Shown: positions 43,435 through 52,313 of the stretch, one piece after another
Position numbering within the stretch: position 1 is the first letter of the stretch
Layout: every line of letters begins with the position of its first letter
Assembly (NCBI GenBank): GCA_963555835.3
Contig: CAUVWZ020000002.1
Coordinates: 2,480,001-2,544,000 of the forward strand
Direction: 5' to 3'
DNA: 64,000 nt
DNA from: JAPUME01 sp027294185
Lineage (GTDB): Bacteria; Acidobacteriota; Terriglobia; UBA7540; JAPUME01
The notes under the pieces: model-generated
Databases searched by the model: none
Told to the model about the DNA's origin: nothing
Seen by the model: only the letters and a program-made list of their open reading frames with translations
Program-made: the position numbers and the translations under genes

Positions 43435-46065
43435 ATGAGGTGGCTCAAAAAACTCGGTGAGAGTGTGGTTCGACACAAGTTCAGCCTGTTGATCAGTCTG
43501 ACCATCACCTTCCTTGGGGTGACTCTCTACGTGCTCACCTACGTGGTCGAGCGGGACTGGGCGGTCCTGAAGTTCATTCACAGCATCGAGCTGAAGAGCT
43601 ATGACACAAGGTTTCGGCTTCGCGGCACCTCGGAGCCGTCTGCGAACATTGCCATCGTCGCCATCGACCAGGAGACGCTTGAGCGCTTCGGGAGCTGGCC
43701 TTTCTCCCGTCGGCGCTTCGTCCCGCTGCTCGACCGCCTCAAGGCGGACGGCGCCAAGGTGATCGCCTTCGACCTCAACTTCCCCCGGCCCGACGACAAG
43801 TCGGGGCTGGAGTTGGTGCTCGAGGCCAAGCGCGAATATCTGGGACGGACCCCGGCCCGGCAGAGGGATTCCGCCTACGTCGAAAAGCTCGAGGAGATGG
43901 AACGTGAGGCCGACGCCGACGGGCGGTTCGCCGATGCCCTTCGTCGTGCAGGCAACGCCGTGCTCGGATACTTTTTCTTCCCCGACAGGGAAAGTGTTCG
44001 CATCCTGGATGAAAAGGGCCAGCAGGAGGCCGACAGCTACCTGGCCTTCAGCTCTTACTCCCTGCGAATCGCAAAGGAAGAGGGAGAAAGCGCTGCCCCG
44101 CCGCTTGAGGAGATATTTCCGGGCAGGGAAGGCTACCTGGCCGAGACGAATCTGTTGCAGTTTACCGATGCGGTGGACTTCAGCACGGGTTACTTCAATT
44201 TTGAGGCCGATGCCGACGGGATCTTTCGCCGCGCGCCACTGGCCATGATGTACCGGGAAGGCTGGCGAGGGGATGGGTCCGCCCAGGCGAATTTCTATCC
44301 CTCGCTCGACATTCAGGTGGCGCGGCGCTATCTGGATGTGCCCGAGCATGAAATGGTGCTCTTCAGCAATAAAGCGGGCGTGGAAGCCGTCTTCCTGGGT
44401 GAGCACCGCGTGCCCACCGATGCGGCGGGGCAATTGCTCATCCACTACCAGGGTGGCCCGTTCACCTACCCTCATTTTTCGATGGCCGATGTTGCGGAGG
44501 GGAATTTTGCGACGGGAACTTTCCGGAACAGAATCGTTCTCATCGGCGCGACAGCTCTCGGCATCGCGGACCTGCATCCCACCCCCTTCGCCGAAAGCTA
44601 CCATTCCGGGGTTGAGATTCATGCGAACCTGATCGATACGCTCCTGTCGGGACGCTTCATCCATCGCGGTGAGCGCGAGATGCTGATCGACCTGGGAATC
44701 CTGGTGCTTCTCGGTCTGGGCGTGGGCTGGGTGCTGGCCTGGGTTCCGCCGTCTTGGACCGCTCCGATCACGATCGGGATGATGGCGGTATTTTCTCTCT
44801 TTGCCTACTGGGCCCTGGCTCATTATCAGGTTTGGCTGAATTATGTGGTTCCGGCATCGACGCTGGTGATGAACTTCGCCTCTGTGACGGCCTACCGGGT
44901 TCTGATCGAAGAGAAGCAGAAACGGCAAACCTACCACGCCTTCGGCCAGTTCGTTCCCCCGGCGGTGGTGAGGGAACTGATGAAGGACCCTGAGCGGCTG
45001 AAGCTGGGTGGCGAGGAGCGAGAGCTGACCATAATGTTCAGCGATATCCGCGGCTTCACGGCCCTGACGGAGCGGCTGTCTCCGCTCGAGCTGACCCGTT
45101 TCCTCAACTCCTACACCGACGAAATGACGGAGATCATCTTTCACCACCGGGGAACGCTCGATAAATTCGAAGGCGACGCGATCATGGCTTTCTGGGGCGC
45201 GCCCTATGAACAGCCGGACCACATGCTGCGAGCCTGTGCCGCGGCGCTCGACATGAGCCGGCGGGTGGACCAGCTTCGCCCGCGGTGGAACACGGAGGGA
45301 AAGGGGAACGTGGATGTCGGCGTGGGATTGAGCACAGGCCGGGTCGTGGTCGGCAATATGGGGTCGAAGAAGCGTTTCAACTACACCGTGCTTGGTGACC
45401 CGGTCAATCTTGCTTCGCGCCTCGAAGGGGTCAACAAGGAATACTCCACGCGCATCCTTGTAAGCGAGGCTACCTACCGGCAGGCATTGGACGCGGTGGG
45501 GATTCTCGAAAAGAGTATCTGCCGCGAGTTCGGCGTTTCCGCCCAGGAGCTGAGGAGTTCCGAGAGCGCCGACCGGGCCCGCCAGGTCGCGCTCTATATC
45601 TGCTCACGCCAGAGGCTGGCGCCGCGGCCTATTCTGGCTGAGCGCTTCGGCGTTAAGGGGGAGGCGGGGATTCATCAAGTGGCGGCACAGGTGGAGAAGT
45701 GGGCGAGCCGGGACAAGAAACTGGCAAGCACCCTGGCCTTTCTTCGGCGGTCGTTCCGGCCCCTTGTCTTCCGCCCTCTCGATTGGATTCGTGTGCAGGG
45801 ACGCAATGAGCCGGTCCGCATCTACGAAGTGCTGGGTGGGGGCGGCGAGGAAGACCGCTGGAAAGATCTTCTTACCCTCTTTGAAGCGGGCCTGGAGGCT
45901 TACCGCAGCCGCCATTGGTCTTTTGCCCTGGATGCGTTTCGGAGTGTTCTGGAAAAATATCCCGACGACGGGCCCTCCCGCCTGTTCGCCGAACGCTGCC
46001 GAAAGTACATGGAGGAAGAGCCTGACCCCGCCTGGGACGGCGTCTATGCGATGAAGACCAAGTAG
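43435..46065 (+). CDS. CHASE2 adenylate cyclase with an inserted DnaA-C-like domain
   Basis: An 876-residue membrane cyclase. After a first helix (about residues 18-40) comes an extracytoplasmic CHASE2 sensor (V-A-I-D-Q-E-T-L-E-R-F-G), then three helices (about 415-490) and a class III cyclase domain: M-F-S-D-I-R-G-F-T, D-K-F-E-G-D-A-I-M-A, and Y-T-V-L-G-D-P-V-N-L-A-S-R. Just after the latter, about 85 residues (688-772) are inserted before the conserved end (R-P-L-D-W-I-R-V-Q-G-R-N-E-P-V-R-I-Y-E). The insert (C-R-E-F-G-V-S, A-R-Q-V-A-L-Y, G-I-H-Q-V-A-A-Q-V-E) looks like DnaA domain IV. The tail is TPR-like. ATG 43435 is preferred; GTG 43423 is possible. Confidence 0.9.
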   Translation: MRWLKKLGESVVRHKFSLLISLTITFLGVTLYVLTYVVERDWAVLKFIHSIELKSYDTRFRLRGTSEPSANIAIVAIDQETLERFGSWPFSRRRFVPLLDRLKADGAKVIAFDLNFPRPDDKSGLELVLEAKREYLGRTPARQRDSAYVEKLEEMEREADADGRFADALRRAGNAVLGYFFFPDRESVRILDEKGQQEADSYLAFSSYSLRIAKEEGESAAPPLEEIFPGREGYLAETNLLQFTDAVDFSTGYFNFEADADGIFRRAPLAMMYREGWRGDGSAQANFYPSLDIQVARRYLDVPEHEMVLFSNKAGVEAVFLGEHRVPTDAAGQLLIHYQGGPFTYPHFSMADVAEGNFATGTFRNRIVLIGATALGIADLHPTPFAESYHSGVEIHANLIDTLLSGRFIHRGEREMLIDLGILVLLGLGVGWVLAWVPPSWTAPITIGMMAVFSLFAYWALAHYQVWLNYVVPASTLVMNFASVTAYRVLIEEKQKRQTYHAFGQFVPPAVVRELMKDPERLKLGGEERELTIMFSDIRGFTALTERLSPLELTRFLNSYTDEMTEIIFHHRGTLDKFEGDAIMAFWGAPYEQPDHMLRACAAALDMSRRVDQLRPRWNTEGKGNVDVGVGLSTGRVVVGNMGSKKRFNYTVLGDPVNLASRLEGVNKEYSTRILVSEATYRQALDAVGILEKSICREFGVSAQELRSSESADRARQVALYICSRQRLAPRPILAERFGVKGEAGIHQVAAQVEKWASRDKKLASTLAFLRRSFRPLVFRPLDWIRVQGRNEPVRIYEVLGGGGEEDRWKDLLTLFEAGLEAYRSRHWSFALDAFRSVLEKYPDDGPSRLFAERCRKYMEEEPDPAWDGVYAMKTK
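45496..45750 (+). other. Inserted DnaA domain-IV-like segment inside the cyclase
   Basis: In-frame 255 bases encode I-L-E-K-S-I-C-R-E-F-G-V-S-A-Q-E-L, then R-A-R-Q-V-A-L-Y-I-C-S-R, L-A-E-R-F-G-V-K and G-I-H-Q-V-A-A-Q-V-E-K-W. The arrangement is that of the replication initiator C-terminal helix-turn-helix, also seen at the C-terminus of some REP-associated transposases. The flanking cyclase sequence is normal once this segment is removed. Domain assignment is by pattern only. Confidence 0.6.
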
Positions 46066-46105
46066 ACCCTCCTGCGCCTTCCTCTGCTGGAAGCGGGGGA
46101 ATCCG

Positions 46106-47782
46106 CTACTGGCGCTGCATGGTCAGATTCAATAGGAACGGGATGGCGGCCATCGTTCCCGTCTTTTCCGCCTGCAGGCCGAAAGGAATCTCCAGCAGGC
46201 TTCCCGATTGGACCCGAAAAGTCTGCTGGAAAGTCTTGCCGCTGGCTCCCCTGCCCCGGAAGCGCACCGGGCCGCTGGCCACGATTCGCGCACGGACCCT
46301 GCGAAGGGTGGGGTCGCGGAGGCAGACCATAAACATGCCCTGGGTGACAGTTCCGCCCATGAGCGCCCTCTGGTCCAGTCGCCCGCCCAGTACCTCGTAG
46401 AATGCCAGCTTCTGTGTCGTCCGTTTTCCCTTAGAATCCACCATTTCAAGTTCGCCGGTCCCCTCAGGCAGGTCGTTCGGAACCAGGAAGGTCGAAAGCG
46501 TCCGCCCGGAAGCGGTAACGGTTCGAGCAATGGGCAACTCTCGGCCGCCAAGAGTTACGCTGGCGAGGTCTCGCGGCACGGTGGCCACATTTCCGGCCTC
46601 GACCACCTCTGACAACTTTACCTTGGATGGATTCATGGTGGGGTCCACTGTGATTCTGGCCGTTGGATAGGAAACGTGACCGGGAAGCGGAGGCTGATTC
46701 AGGCTGAGTTGGACGGCGCCGCTCGCGGGCATCTTTACCTTGATCCTGCCGAATTCATCCGTGGGTATCTCTTCGCCCTCACCGCCAACATTGACCTGGA
46801 CCGGAACATTCTTGACCGGCGTCATTTCCCGAAGCAGAAGGACCTCCACTGTGGCGCCGGGAGGCGCAGCCACAGGGTAGGCGAATTTCGCCCCATCCAG
46901 GAGATTTTCCGGGTCGGGCGGCGGCAGCACCAGGAAGGCGCTCCATCGCTCAATGCCGTCGGCTGCGGTCTGGCTGTACTCCTGGACTCCGGGGTCGGTT
47001 CCCTCCGCCACACAGACGCGGGAAGGGGTCATCCCGGGCACCGCACAGGCCCGCGCCTCCATGGTTCCAAACGGCAGATCACCCGTTTGAACCTCGCCCG
47101 AGGCCATCCCGTTCATGCAGGAACCGGCCCGGGCCATGGAGGGGTTTAGGGAGAAAACAGGGCCGGGCAGTGTATCCATGATCGCCCGCAGCACCACCGC
47201 CCAGGAAACTTTCCGCTTGGGTCCGGGCGGCTTACCGGGTTCCACGTCAACGGCTTCGAAAGCGTCGAGTATTACCTGTTCGGTGATGGTCTCGTCGGCG
47301 CTGCGAATACTGCTCTGGCCGCTCACATTGATTACGGTGGTCAACGTTTCGGTGGATTCGACGTACACATGGGTGCCGATAAAGCCGATCACGGCGGCGT
47401 TGGTTCGGACCTGGAACTTGCGGCCCGGAGTGCTTTGCCGGCGAATCCAGGTCCGTGCCTTTCCCGCTTGAAGGAGGAGCTCGGTTGTTTCCGCGGCCTG
47501 CTCGTGCTCCAGGACCTGAAGGCGTGCCTGTGAGCCGACGTTGATGACGGAGCCATCTTTCAACCCCAGACGTGCACGCCCGCGCTCTTTGGTCTCAAAC
47601 CAGTCGCGCCAGAAAAGGGGATCGTTTCTGTTCACCTCCACTGCCGCTGCCGTCCCCCGTTCGATTAAGGCTTGCGGAAGAAGCGAACTGACCTCTCCGG
47701 CCTGCGTGGGCGGGTCTTGACCGAAAGCGGGTGTCGCGGATAAGGATAGAAAAAGGCAGGTTAGAATGGCTCGAGACCACAT
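46106..47782 (-). CDS. Secreted FecR-domain protein
   Basis: A 558-residue exported protein with a signal peptide (residues 1-22, ending A-F-G-Q) and a FecR-like domain (D-G-S-V-I-N-V-G-S-Q-A-R-L, then F-Q-V-R-T-N-A-A-V-I-G-F-I-G-T, about residues 70-135). The C-terminal half is a set of beta-rich repeats. Without an adjacent sigma factor this is not a classical anti-sigma factor; such free FecR proteins are common and often linked to cell-surface or iron functions. It converges with the cyclase gene. Confidence 0.85.
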   Translation of the reverse strand: MWSRAILTCLFLSLSATPAFGQDPPTQAGEVSSLLPQALIERGTAAAVEVNRNDPLFWRDWFETKERGRARLGLKDGSVINVGSQARLQVLEHEQAAETTELLLQAGKARTWIRRQSTPGRKFQVRTNAAVIGFIGTHVYVESTETLTTVINVSGQSSIRSADETITEQVILDAFEAVDVEPGKPPGPKRKVSWAVVLRAIMDTLPGPVFSLNPSMARAGSCMNGMASGEVQTGDLPFGTMEARACAVPGMTPSRVCVAEGTDPGVQEYSQTAADGIERWSAFLVLPPPDPENLLDGAKFAYPVAAPPGATVEVLLLREMTPVKNVPVQVNVGGEGEEIPTDEFGRIKVKMPASGAVQLSLNQPPLPGHVSYPTARITVDPTMNPSKVKLSEVVEAGNVATVPRDLASVTLGGRELPIARTVTASGRTLSTFLVPNDLPEGTGELEMVDSKGKRTTQKLAFYEVLGGRLDQRALMGGTVTQGMFMVCLRDPTLRRVRARIVASGPVRFRGRGASGKTFQQTFRVQSGSLLEIPFGLQAEKTGTMAAIPFLLNLTMQRQ

Positions 47783-47954
47783 AATCCATTTTCCTTTCTG
47801 GATTGAGGTTGACGGCGAATCATCCCATGTTCAAGGGACGGATGCAATAGGGTCGGGCCTGCGAAGAAGGAGGCCCCGTAAGCCGTATTGAAGACCCCGG
47901 CACGGAGTGGTAGTGTCAAAACGCGTTGAGAACCCGGAATTTCAGGGGGTGAGA

Positions 47955-49046
47955 ATGAGGATTGTGAAGAGGGTTGTTTTTGTGCTGTTATTGTTTTCGA
48001 CTTTTGCCATGGCAAAAACCAAGCTGATTCTCGACACCGACACCGGCTTTTCCCACCCCTACGACAAGGGGCACATGGATGACGCCAGCACCATCCTGAT
48101 GTTGCTGAAATCGGAGCAGGTCGAATTGTTGGGCATTACCGAGGTCAGCGGCAACGAGTGGGTGGACCAGGGGGTTCAGAATGCGCTGAAGCTGCTCGAG
48201 ATTGCAGGCCGCGAGGAGGTGCCCGTCTTTCGCGGCGCGCTCTACCCTTTGGTGCACGATGTCGAGCGCTTCGACAGTATTGAGAAATACGCCACGGGCT
48301 ACACCTGGCGCGGGGCGCTCAATCCCTGGCACAAAGGGCCGTCGCACATCGTGCCTCCGATGGGGGAGTTGCCGACCCTCAAACCCCGGGAGCAGAACGC
48401 AGTCCAGTTCCTGCTCGACACCGTTAGCAGCAATCCGGGTGAGATTACCATCCTTGCCATCGGTCCGCTGACCAATCTGGCGCTGGCGATGGGTATCGAC
48501 GAGACGTTCGCCTCGAAGATCAAGCATATCGTGATCATGGGTGGGGCCTTTTACACGGGCGGCAACGCCAACGGGGCGGCTGAATTCAACTTCTGGTGGG
48601 ACCCGGAGGCGGCGCGCAAGGTGATGCGGTCAGGCGCGCGAATCTCTCTGGTCCCGCTGGATGTTTGCCATAAGACGAAATACAAGAAGTGGCAGTATGA
48701 GAGGATTCTGGATTCCGGCAATCGCAACTCGCGTTTTTTTGAAGCCGTCGACGGCCCCTTCTGGAAATCAAATCCCACGGAGTTGCTTACCGTCTTTGAT
48801 GCCGTGGCGGCGGCCTACCTGTTGCGCCCGGAAATTTTCCCCGACGTGCGGCGCAGGTTTGTGGATGTCGAGGTGGGCCAGGCGCTCTCCTACGGCCAGA
48901 GCATCGCCTTTAGGAATGAGGACCGTTGGGAAGGCCGTCTCGATTTCCGTCCCCCGCTTGGCACAAGCGAGGTGGATATCGTGTTCGATGTCGATACAAA
49001 GGAGTATGACGAGTTGTTCGCCTCGCTGCTGGCCTCAGCCGATTAG
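47955..49046 (+). CDS. Exported inosine-uridine-type nucleoside hydrolase
   Basis: A 363-residue nucleoside hydrolase. The family's D-T-D-x-G start is D-T-D-T-G, but ten residues (F-S-H-P-Y-D-K-G-H-M) separate it from D-D-A instead of the usual direct join. Later motifs are normal: L-A-I-G-P-L-T-N-L-A-L-A, M-G-G-A-F, and E-F-N-F-W-W-D-P-E-A-A. ATG 47955 follows AGGGGGTGA and gives a short signal peptide. It probably cleaves ribonucleosides to base and ribose outside the cytoplasm. Confidence 0.88.
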   Translation: MRIVKRVVFVLLLFSTFAMAKTKLILDTDTGFSHPYDKGHMDDASTILMLLKSEQVELLGITEVSGNEWVDQGVQNALKLLEIAGREEVPVFRGALYPLVHDVERFDSIEKYATGYTWRGALNPWHKGPSHIVPPMGELPTLKPREQNAVQFLLDTVSSNPGEITILAIGPLTNLALAMGIDETFASKIKHIVIMGGAFYTGGNANGAAEFNFWWDPEAARKVMRSGARISLVPLDVCHKTKYKKWQYERILDSGNRNSRFFEAVDGPFWKSNPTELLTVFDAVAAAYLLRPEIFPDVRRRFVDVEVGQALSYGQSIAFRNEDRWEGRLDFRPPLGTSEVDIVFDVDTKEYDELFASLLASAD

Positions 49047-49116
49047 GCGGGACCTCGCTCGTCTGGCGCATACAGGGAAGGGTTTGCCATGTGTGCGTCG
49101 AGTTGCGGGCAATAAA

Positions 49117-49151
49117 AAGGGCCGCTCGAAAGAGCGGCCCTTGCTTTTTTT
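49117..49151. terminator. Bidirectional intrinsic terminator
   Basis: An 11-base perfect stem AAGGGCCGCTC / GAGCGGCCCTT with a GAAA loop is followed by GC and a run of seven T. The A run before the stem gives a U run on the opposite strand, so it ends both the nucleoside hydrolase and the convergent gene on the minus strand. Confidence 0.93.
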
Positions 49152-49195
49152 GAGGGTGTGCGGTTCTTCTACCGCTTGCGCCGTCGGTTAGTCGG

Positions 49196-50221
49196 TTATG
49201 GGCAGTCCGCCCCGAGGGTACCGGGATCCTCGACTTTGCAAGAAGTACCAGCGTCATGGAGTATCGAAATGGCCCCACCTCCGGCATTGTCCGCATCTGC
49301 ATTAAAGAAGTAGTCTTTTTTCACTTCCAACTTGCCGTTGGCGCCAACCTCGAGCGTGATGCTGCCGTTTGCTATGAAGGTGTTGGAATCCTCGGCCTGG
49401 ACCTCGCTGAAGGGATCAGTGGCTTCGAGAGTAATATTGCCGCCGGCGTCGAGTGTCACATTCTTCTTGGTCTGGACCTGGCTTTTCACGCCTGCGCCCG
49501 ACACTGAAATATTGCCGCCGGCGCGTATGTGATTGGACTCTTCGATCTGGATCTCGCTGTCCCCGCCACCGACCGATAGCGTAATATTCCCCGCCACGTC
49601 GATGTTGAATTGACCCGCGCCACCGTCGCACAACTTGTCCGAGGATAAGTCATCAAACTTCTTGAACTGGACGTCGCCACCTCCATCGGTGCCTGTGTTC
49701 ATGGTCAAACTCAAATTGCCGTGGAGGACCAGGCAGAAATCCTCCTCGAACTGAGCCTCGGCCTCCTCGGCGCCGGGGGGGAGACCGATGGTGACCGTGA
49801 AATTATTGGCCTGGATAATACTGTTCTTCTTGACCTGGATTTCAATTTCGAACCCGGGGGCCGCTGCGAGAATTATGAAATCATAGAAGGGACCTACACA
49901 TACACCGTCCTCATCAACGGAATCACAGAAAGCCAGATCCGTAAACTCGGCCAGGTTCAGTTCGCTGTCCTCGCCGGCCAGGGTCACGGTACAGTCCCTC
50001 GTGATCACACCCGTGAGCCCATCAAAGTTGAAGACTTCCATTTGAGTCCCGGCGGGAACCGAAACCGCGCCATCAGCGTTACAGTCGGGAACGAAATCAA
50101 GATTCTGATCAAACTTGTCGTCCGCCTTCGCCGGCTGGACGAGCCCCAGCCCCAGCACCAGGGCGAATATCAGTGCACCGATCCCCGCCCGTGTAATCTT
50201 TTTCAAGCTGAGATTCATCAT
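49196..50221 (-). CDS. Secreted repeat protein, probable beta-helix
   Basis: A 341-residue protein with a signal peptide (residues about 1-34, ending A-K-A) and no named family. The C-terminal half has at least four imperfect repeats of the form S-E-(I/V)-Q-(I/A/T)-(E/K)-x-x-N-x-I-x-A-(G)-G-N-I-T-L, spaced 24-28 residues, like a right-handed beta-helix. Cys residues near both ends may form disulfides. ATG 50221 follows GAGGAGAAC. It has its own promoter at 50326-50354 and shares the terminator with the nucleoside hydrolase. Possible surface or adhesin-like role (inference). Confidence 0.75.
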   Translation of the reverse strand: MMNLSLKKITRAGIGALIFALVLGLGLVQPAKADDKFDQNLDFVPDCNADGAVSVPAGTQMEVFNFDGLTGVITRDCTVTLAGEDSELNLAEFTDLAFCDSVDEDGVCVGPFYDFIILAAAPGFEIEIQVKKNSIIQANNFTVTIGLPPGAEEAEAQFEEDFCLVLHGNLSLTMNTGTDGGGDVQFKKFDDLSSDKLCDGGAGQFNIDVAGNITLSVGGGDSEIQIEESNHIRAGGNISVSGAGVKSQVQTKKNVTLDAGGNITLEATDPFSEVQAEDSNTFIANGSITLEVGANGKLEVKKDYFFNADADNAGGGAISILHDAGTSCKVEDPGTLGADCP

Positions 50222-50325
50222 GTTCTCCTCAATTCGAGTTGGTGTAGTCAAAATACGGACTCGATCTGTCGGTGCACTTCCCCGAAGCGCATGTCAAAGT
50301 CGACTCGGACTACAAGTGTTCGCAC

Positions 50326-50354
50326 ATTATCTAGTATCGATAGTGATAGTTCAA
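50326..50354 (-). promoter_or_regulatory. Promoter for the secreted repeat protein
   Basis: On the minus strand TTGAAC and GATAAT are separated by 17 bases, about 105 bases before the start codon. This indicates a leader of about 95 bases. Confidence 0.5.
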
Positions 50355-50859
50355 ACTAAAAACCGGGAATTAGTCGATCAATCGATAGGTGGCCGGAACC
50401 ACTTCAGATTGGCACGAGTTTTCAACGCGCAATTCTGCTACCAAAGCCCCCCTGGGGATGAAGTTGTTGAAACCACAAGAATTAACCCAGAGAGAGCCTG
50501 GATGTAACGAGCTTAGGGTGGCGCTTCGGCGTAAATCGCTGCAGTAAAGGTGCAATCTATTGGTCTCATGGATGGGCCGACCACCACGGCGAAACCATCT
50601 GCCCTTTCGTCCCAAGATGCGTCCGGTGGGGTCTCGGAAGGTAAGCCCATGGAGACCTTTCTGACTTTCCGCGGTCTGGAATATCAGCGCGCCGGTTTCC
50701 CGCCTTCAACCTTTGCAGGCATTGAACCCGCCCAAGATCCTAGGATTTTCGGATGAAGTTACATCCGATGGCAGGAAATGAGGTATCCTGTCCTGCGTGA
50801 GGGTCGCCGCGACCGCCAGGTCACGGCAGAGCCCTGAATTTCGGCCTTGGAGGCTTGCC
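50355..50859. other. Intergenic region with no confident gene
   Basis: No reading frame with a family motif is present on either strand. A GGAGG just before 50860 belongs to the following gene. No RNA or repeat recognised. Confidence 0.4.
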
Positions 50860-51525
50860 TTGAATAGAAATTTCCTGGTCGCCATTCTGGCGGCAACACT
50901 GCTCGTGAGTTGGAATTGCCAGCAGCAGGTGGAAGAATCCGCAGCGGGTGGAGGGACGGAGAGTTCCAAATCCGCCGCGCCGAAACCCCGTCCCGTCCAG
51001 CCGCTCACGGTGGCCGCGGGCACACAGGTTTCAATCCGCTTGATCGATCCCATCGATACGGGAAAAACACCGCTGGGCGCCACTTTCTCCGGCACCCTGG
51101 CCAGTGACTTGAAAGCGGGGAATCGGGTGGTCGCTCCCCGGGGAAGCACGGTTACCGGGGAAGTGACACACGTGGTAAATTCCGGCAGGCTGAAACGCCC
51201 TGCCGAGCTTGAGTTGATACTCAGCACCCTTCGGCCGCGGGGCGGAAAGACTTACACCCTCAAGACGGACCCGGCTGCCTGGAAAGGTAAATCGCACACC
51301 AAGCGAAATGTCGGCATGATCGGGGGAGGCGCTGGCGCAGGAGCCCTCATCGGAGGCCTGACCGGCGGCAAGAAGGGCGCCCTGATCGGCAGCGCGATCG
51401 GCGCCGGCGGCGGCACGGCTGCTGCGGCGGCAACGGGAAAGCAGGAGATTCAACTGGCTCCGGAGACGGTGATCGACTTTCAACTGGCCGGGCCGCTGCG
51501 GATTCCTCCTTACAGCGCCGGTTAA
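50860..51525 (+). CDS. Envelope protein with glycine zipper
   Basis: A 221-residue exported protein with an N-terminal hydrophobic segment (L-V-A-I-L-A-A-T-L-L-V) and Cys near residue 20 that is not a good lipobox. A beta-rich central part follows and then a glycine zipper (G-G-G-A-G-A-G-A-L-I-G-G-L, then G-A-L-I-G-S-A-I-G-A-G-G-G), the 17-kDa-antigen-like motif that oligomerises in membranes. TTG at 50860 is chosen because GGAGG precedes it with good spacing; the upstream extension is not conserved-looking. Function unknown. Confidence 0.78.
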   Translation: MNRNFLVAILAATLLVSWNCQQQVEESAAGGGTESSKSAAPKPRPVQPLTVAAGTQVSIRLIDPIDTGKTPLGATFSGTLASDLKAGNRVVAPRGSTVTGEVTHVVNSGRLKRPAELELILSTLRPRGGKTYTLKTDPAAWKGKSHTKRNVGMIGGGAGAGALIGGLTGGKKGALIGSAIGAGGGTAAAAATGKQEIQLAPETVIDFQLAGPLRIPPYSAG

Positions 51526-51532
51526 CGAGATC

Positions 51533-52270
51533 TTGATCCAGTCGTCTTTAGCCTGCATCGGGGATCGTGAGGATTTCGCGCCTCCGGTGCAGGCTGAGGG
51601 CTTGATTCCATCCTTTCAAATCGAATTGTCATTGTCCCTGTCTCAAATCAAAAGGTGGTTTTCTCTCTACGGGCTGCTGCTTTTCGTTGCGTGCGGCACC
51701 GGCTGCGGTGACATCAAGCGCTTTGTCTATGAGGGTTTTGGCCGGGACGGCTGGCAAACGCCGGAAAAGGTCATCCGATCGCTCGAGCTGGAGGAGGGGG
51801 ACCGCGTTGCCGACCTCGGCGCCGGCGGCGGGTACTTCACCTTCCGATTGGCGGATGCCGTCGGTGGAGGCGGGAAAGTTTACGCCGCCGACATCGATTC
51901 AAACATGATTGAGCACCTGCAGCAGCGGGCCAGAGACGAAGGGTACCGGAATGTGGAAGCGGTCCGGGGAGACGTCGACGACCCGCTCCTGCCGGAGGAC
52001 AGCCTCGACCTCGTATTCACCTGTAACACCTACCATCACCTGCCAGATCGGATTGCCTACTTTGCGCGCCTCAAGAAGTATCTTCGCGCCGGAGGCCGGG
52101 TTGCCGTCATCGAGTTCAACGGGGAGGGGTGGTTTCAGAAGTTGTTCAAGCACTCGACCGACGCCGAGGTAATCCGTAGCGAGATGCAAGCCGCAGGCTA
52201 TCGCCAGGAGCGTTCCTACGACTACCTGCCCCGGCAACACTTCCTTGTTTTCTCCAAGGTGGGACCCTAA
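51533..52270 (+). CDS. Exported class I SAM methyltransferase
   Basis: A 245-residue methyltransferase with the SAM motif V-A-D-L-G-A-G-G-G-Y-F-T (about residues 91-102), then A-A-D-I-D, and P-E-D-S-L-D-L-V-F-T. An upstream hydrophobic stretch (G-L-L-L-F-V-A-C-G-T-G-C) looks like a signal or lipoprotein motif, odd for a SAM enzyme but known in this kind of protein. The first frame start is TTG 51533, and later TTG codons (51604-51630) are plausible. The substrate is unknown. Confidence 0.78.
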   Translation: MIQSSLACIGDREDFAPPVQAEGLIPSFQIELSLSLSQIKRWFSLYGLLLFVACGTGCGDIKRFVYEGFGRDGWQTPEKVIRSLELEEGDRVADLGAGGGYFTFRLADAVGGGGKVYAADIDSNMIEHLQQRARDEGYRNVEAVRGDVDDPLLPEDSLDLVFTCNTYHHLPDRIAYFARLKKYLRAGGRVAVIEFNGEGWFQKLFKHSTDAEVIRSEMQAAGYRQERSYDYLPRQHFLVFSKVGP

Positions 52271-52313
52271 GCGGAGGAGCGCCCTTCGCTCAGTGGAGGG
52301 CAACCCGCCGAAG

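Noticed and set aside
43402..45222. 606-codon open frame on the minus strand
   Set aside because: Antisense to the cyclase, whose domains are clear. Long opposite frames are expected from the high GC third-position bias.
50408..50426. Sigma-54-like TTGGCAC sequence
   Set aside because: The -12 half (TTCAA) differs from TTGCW and no gene lies at the right distance.
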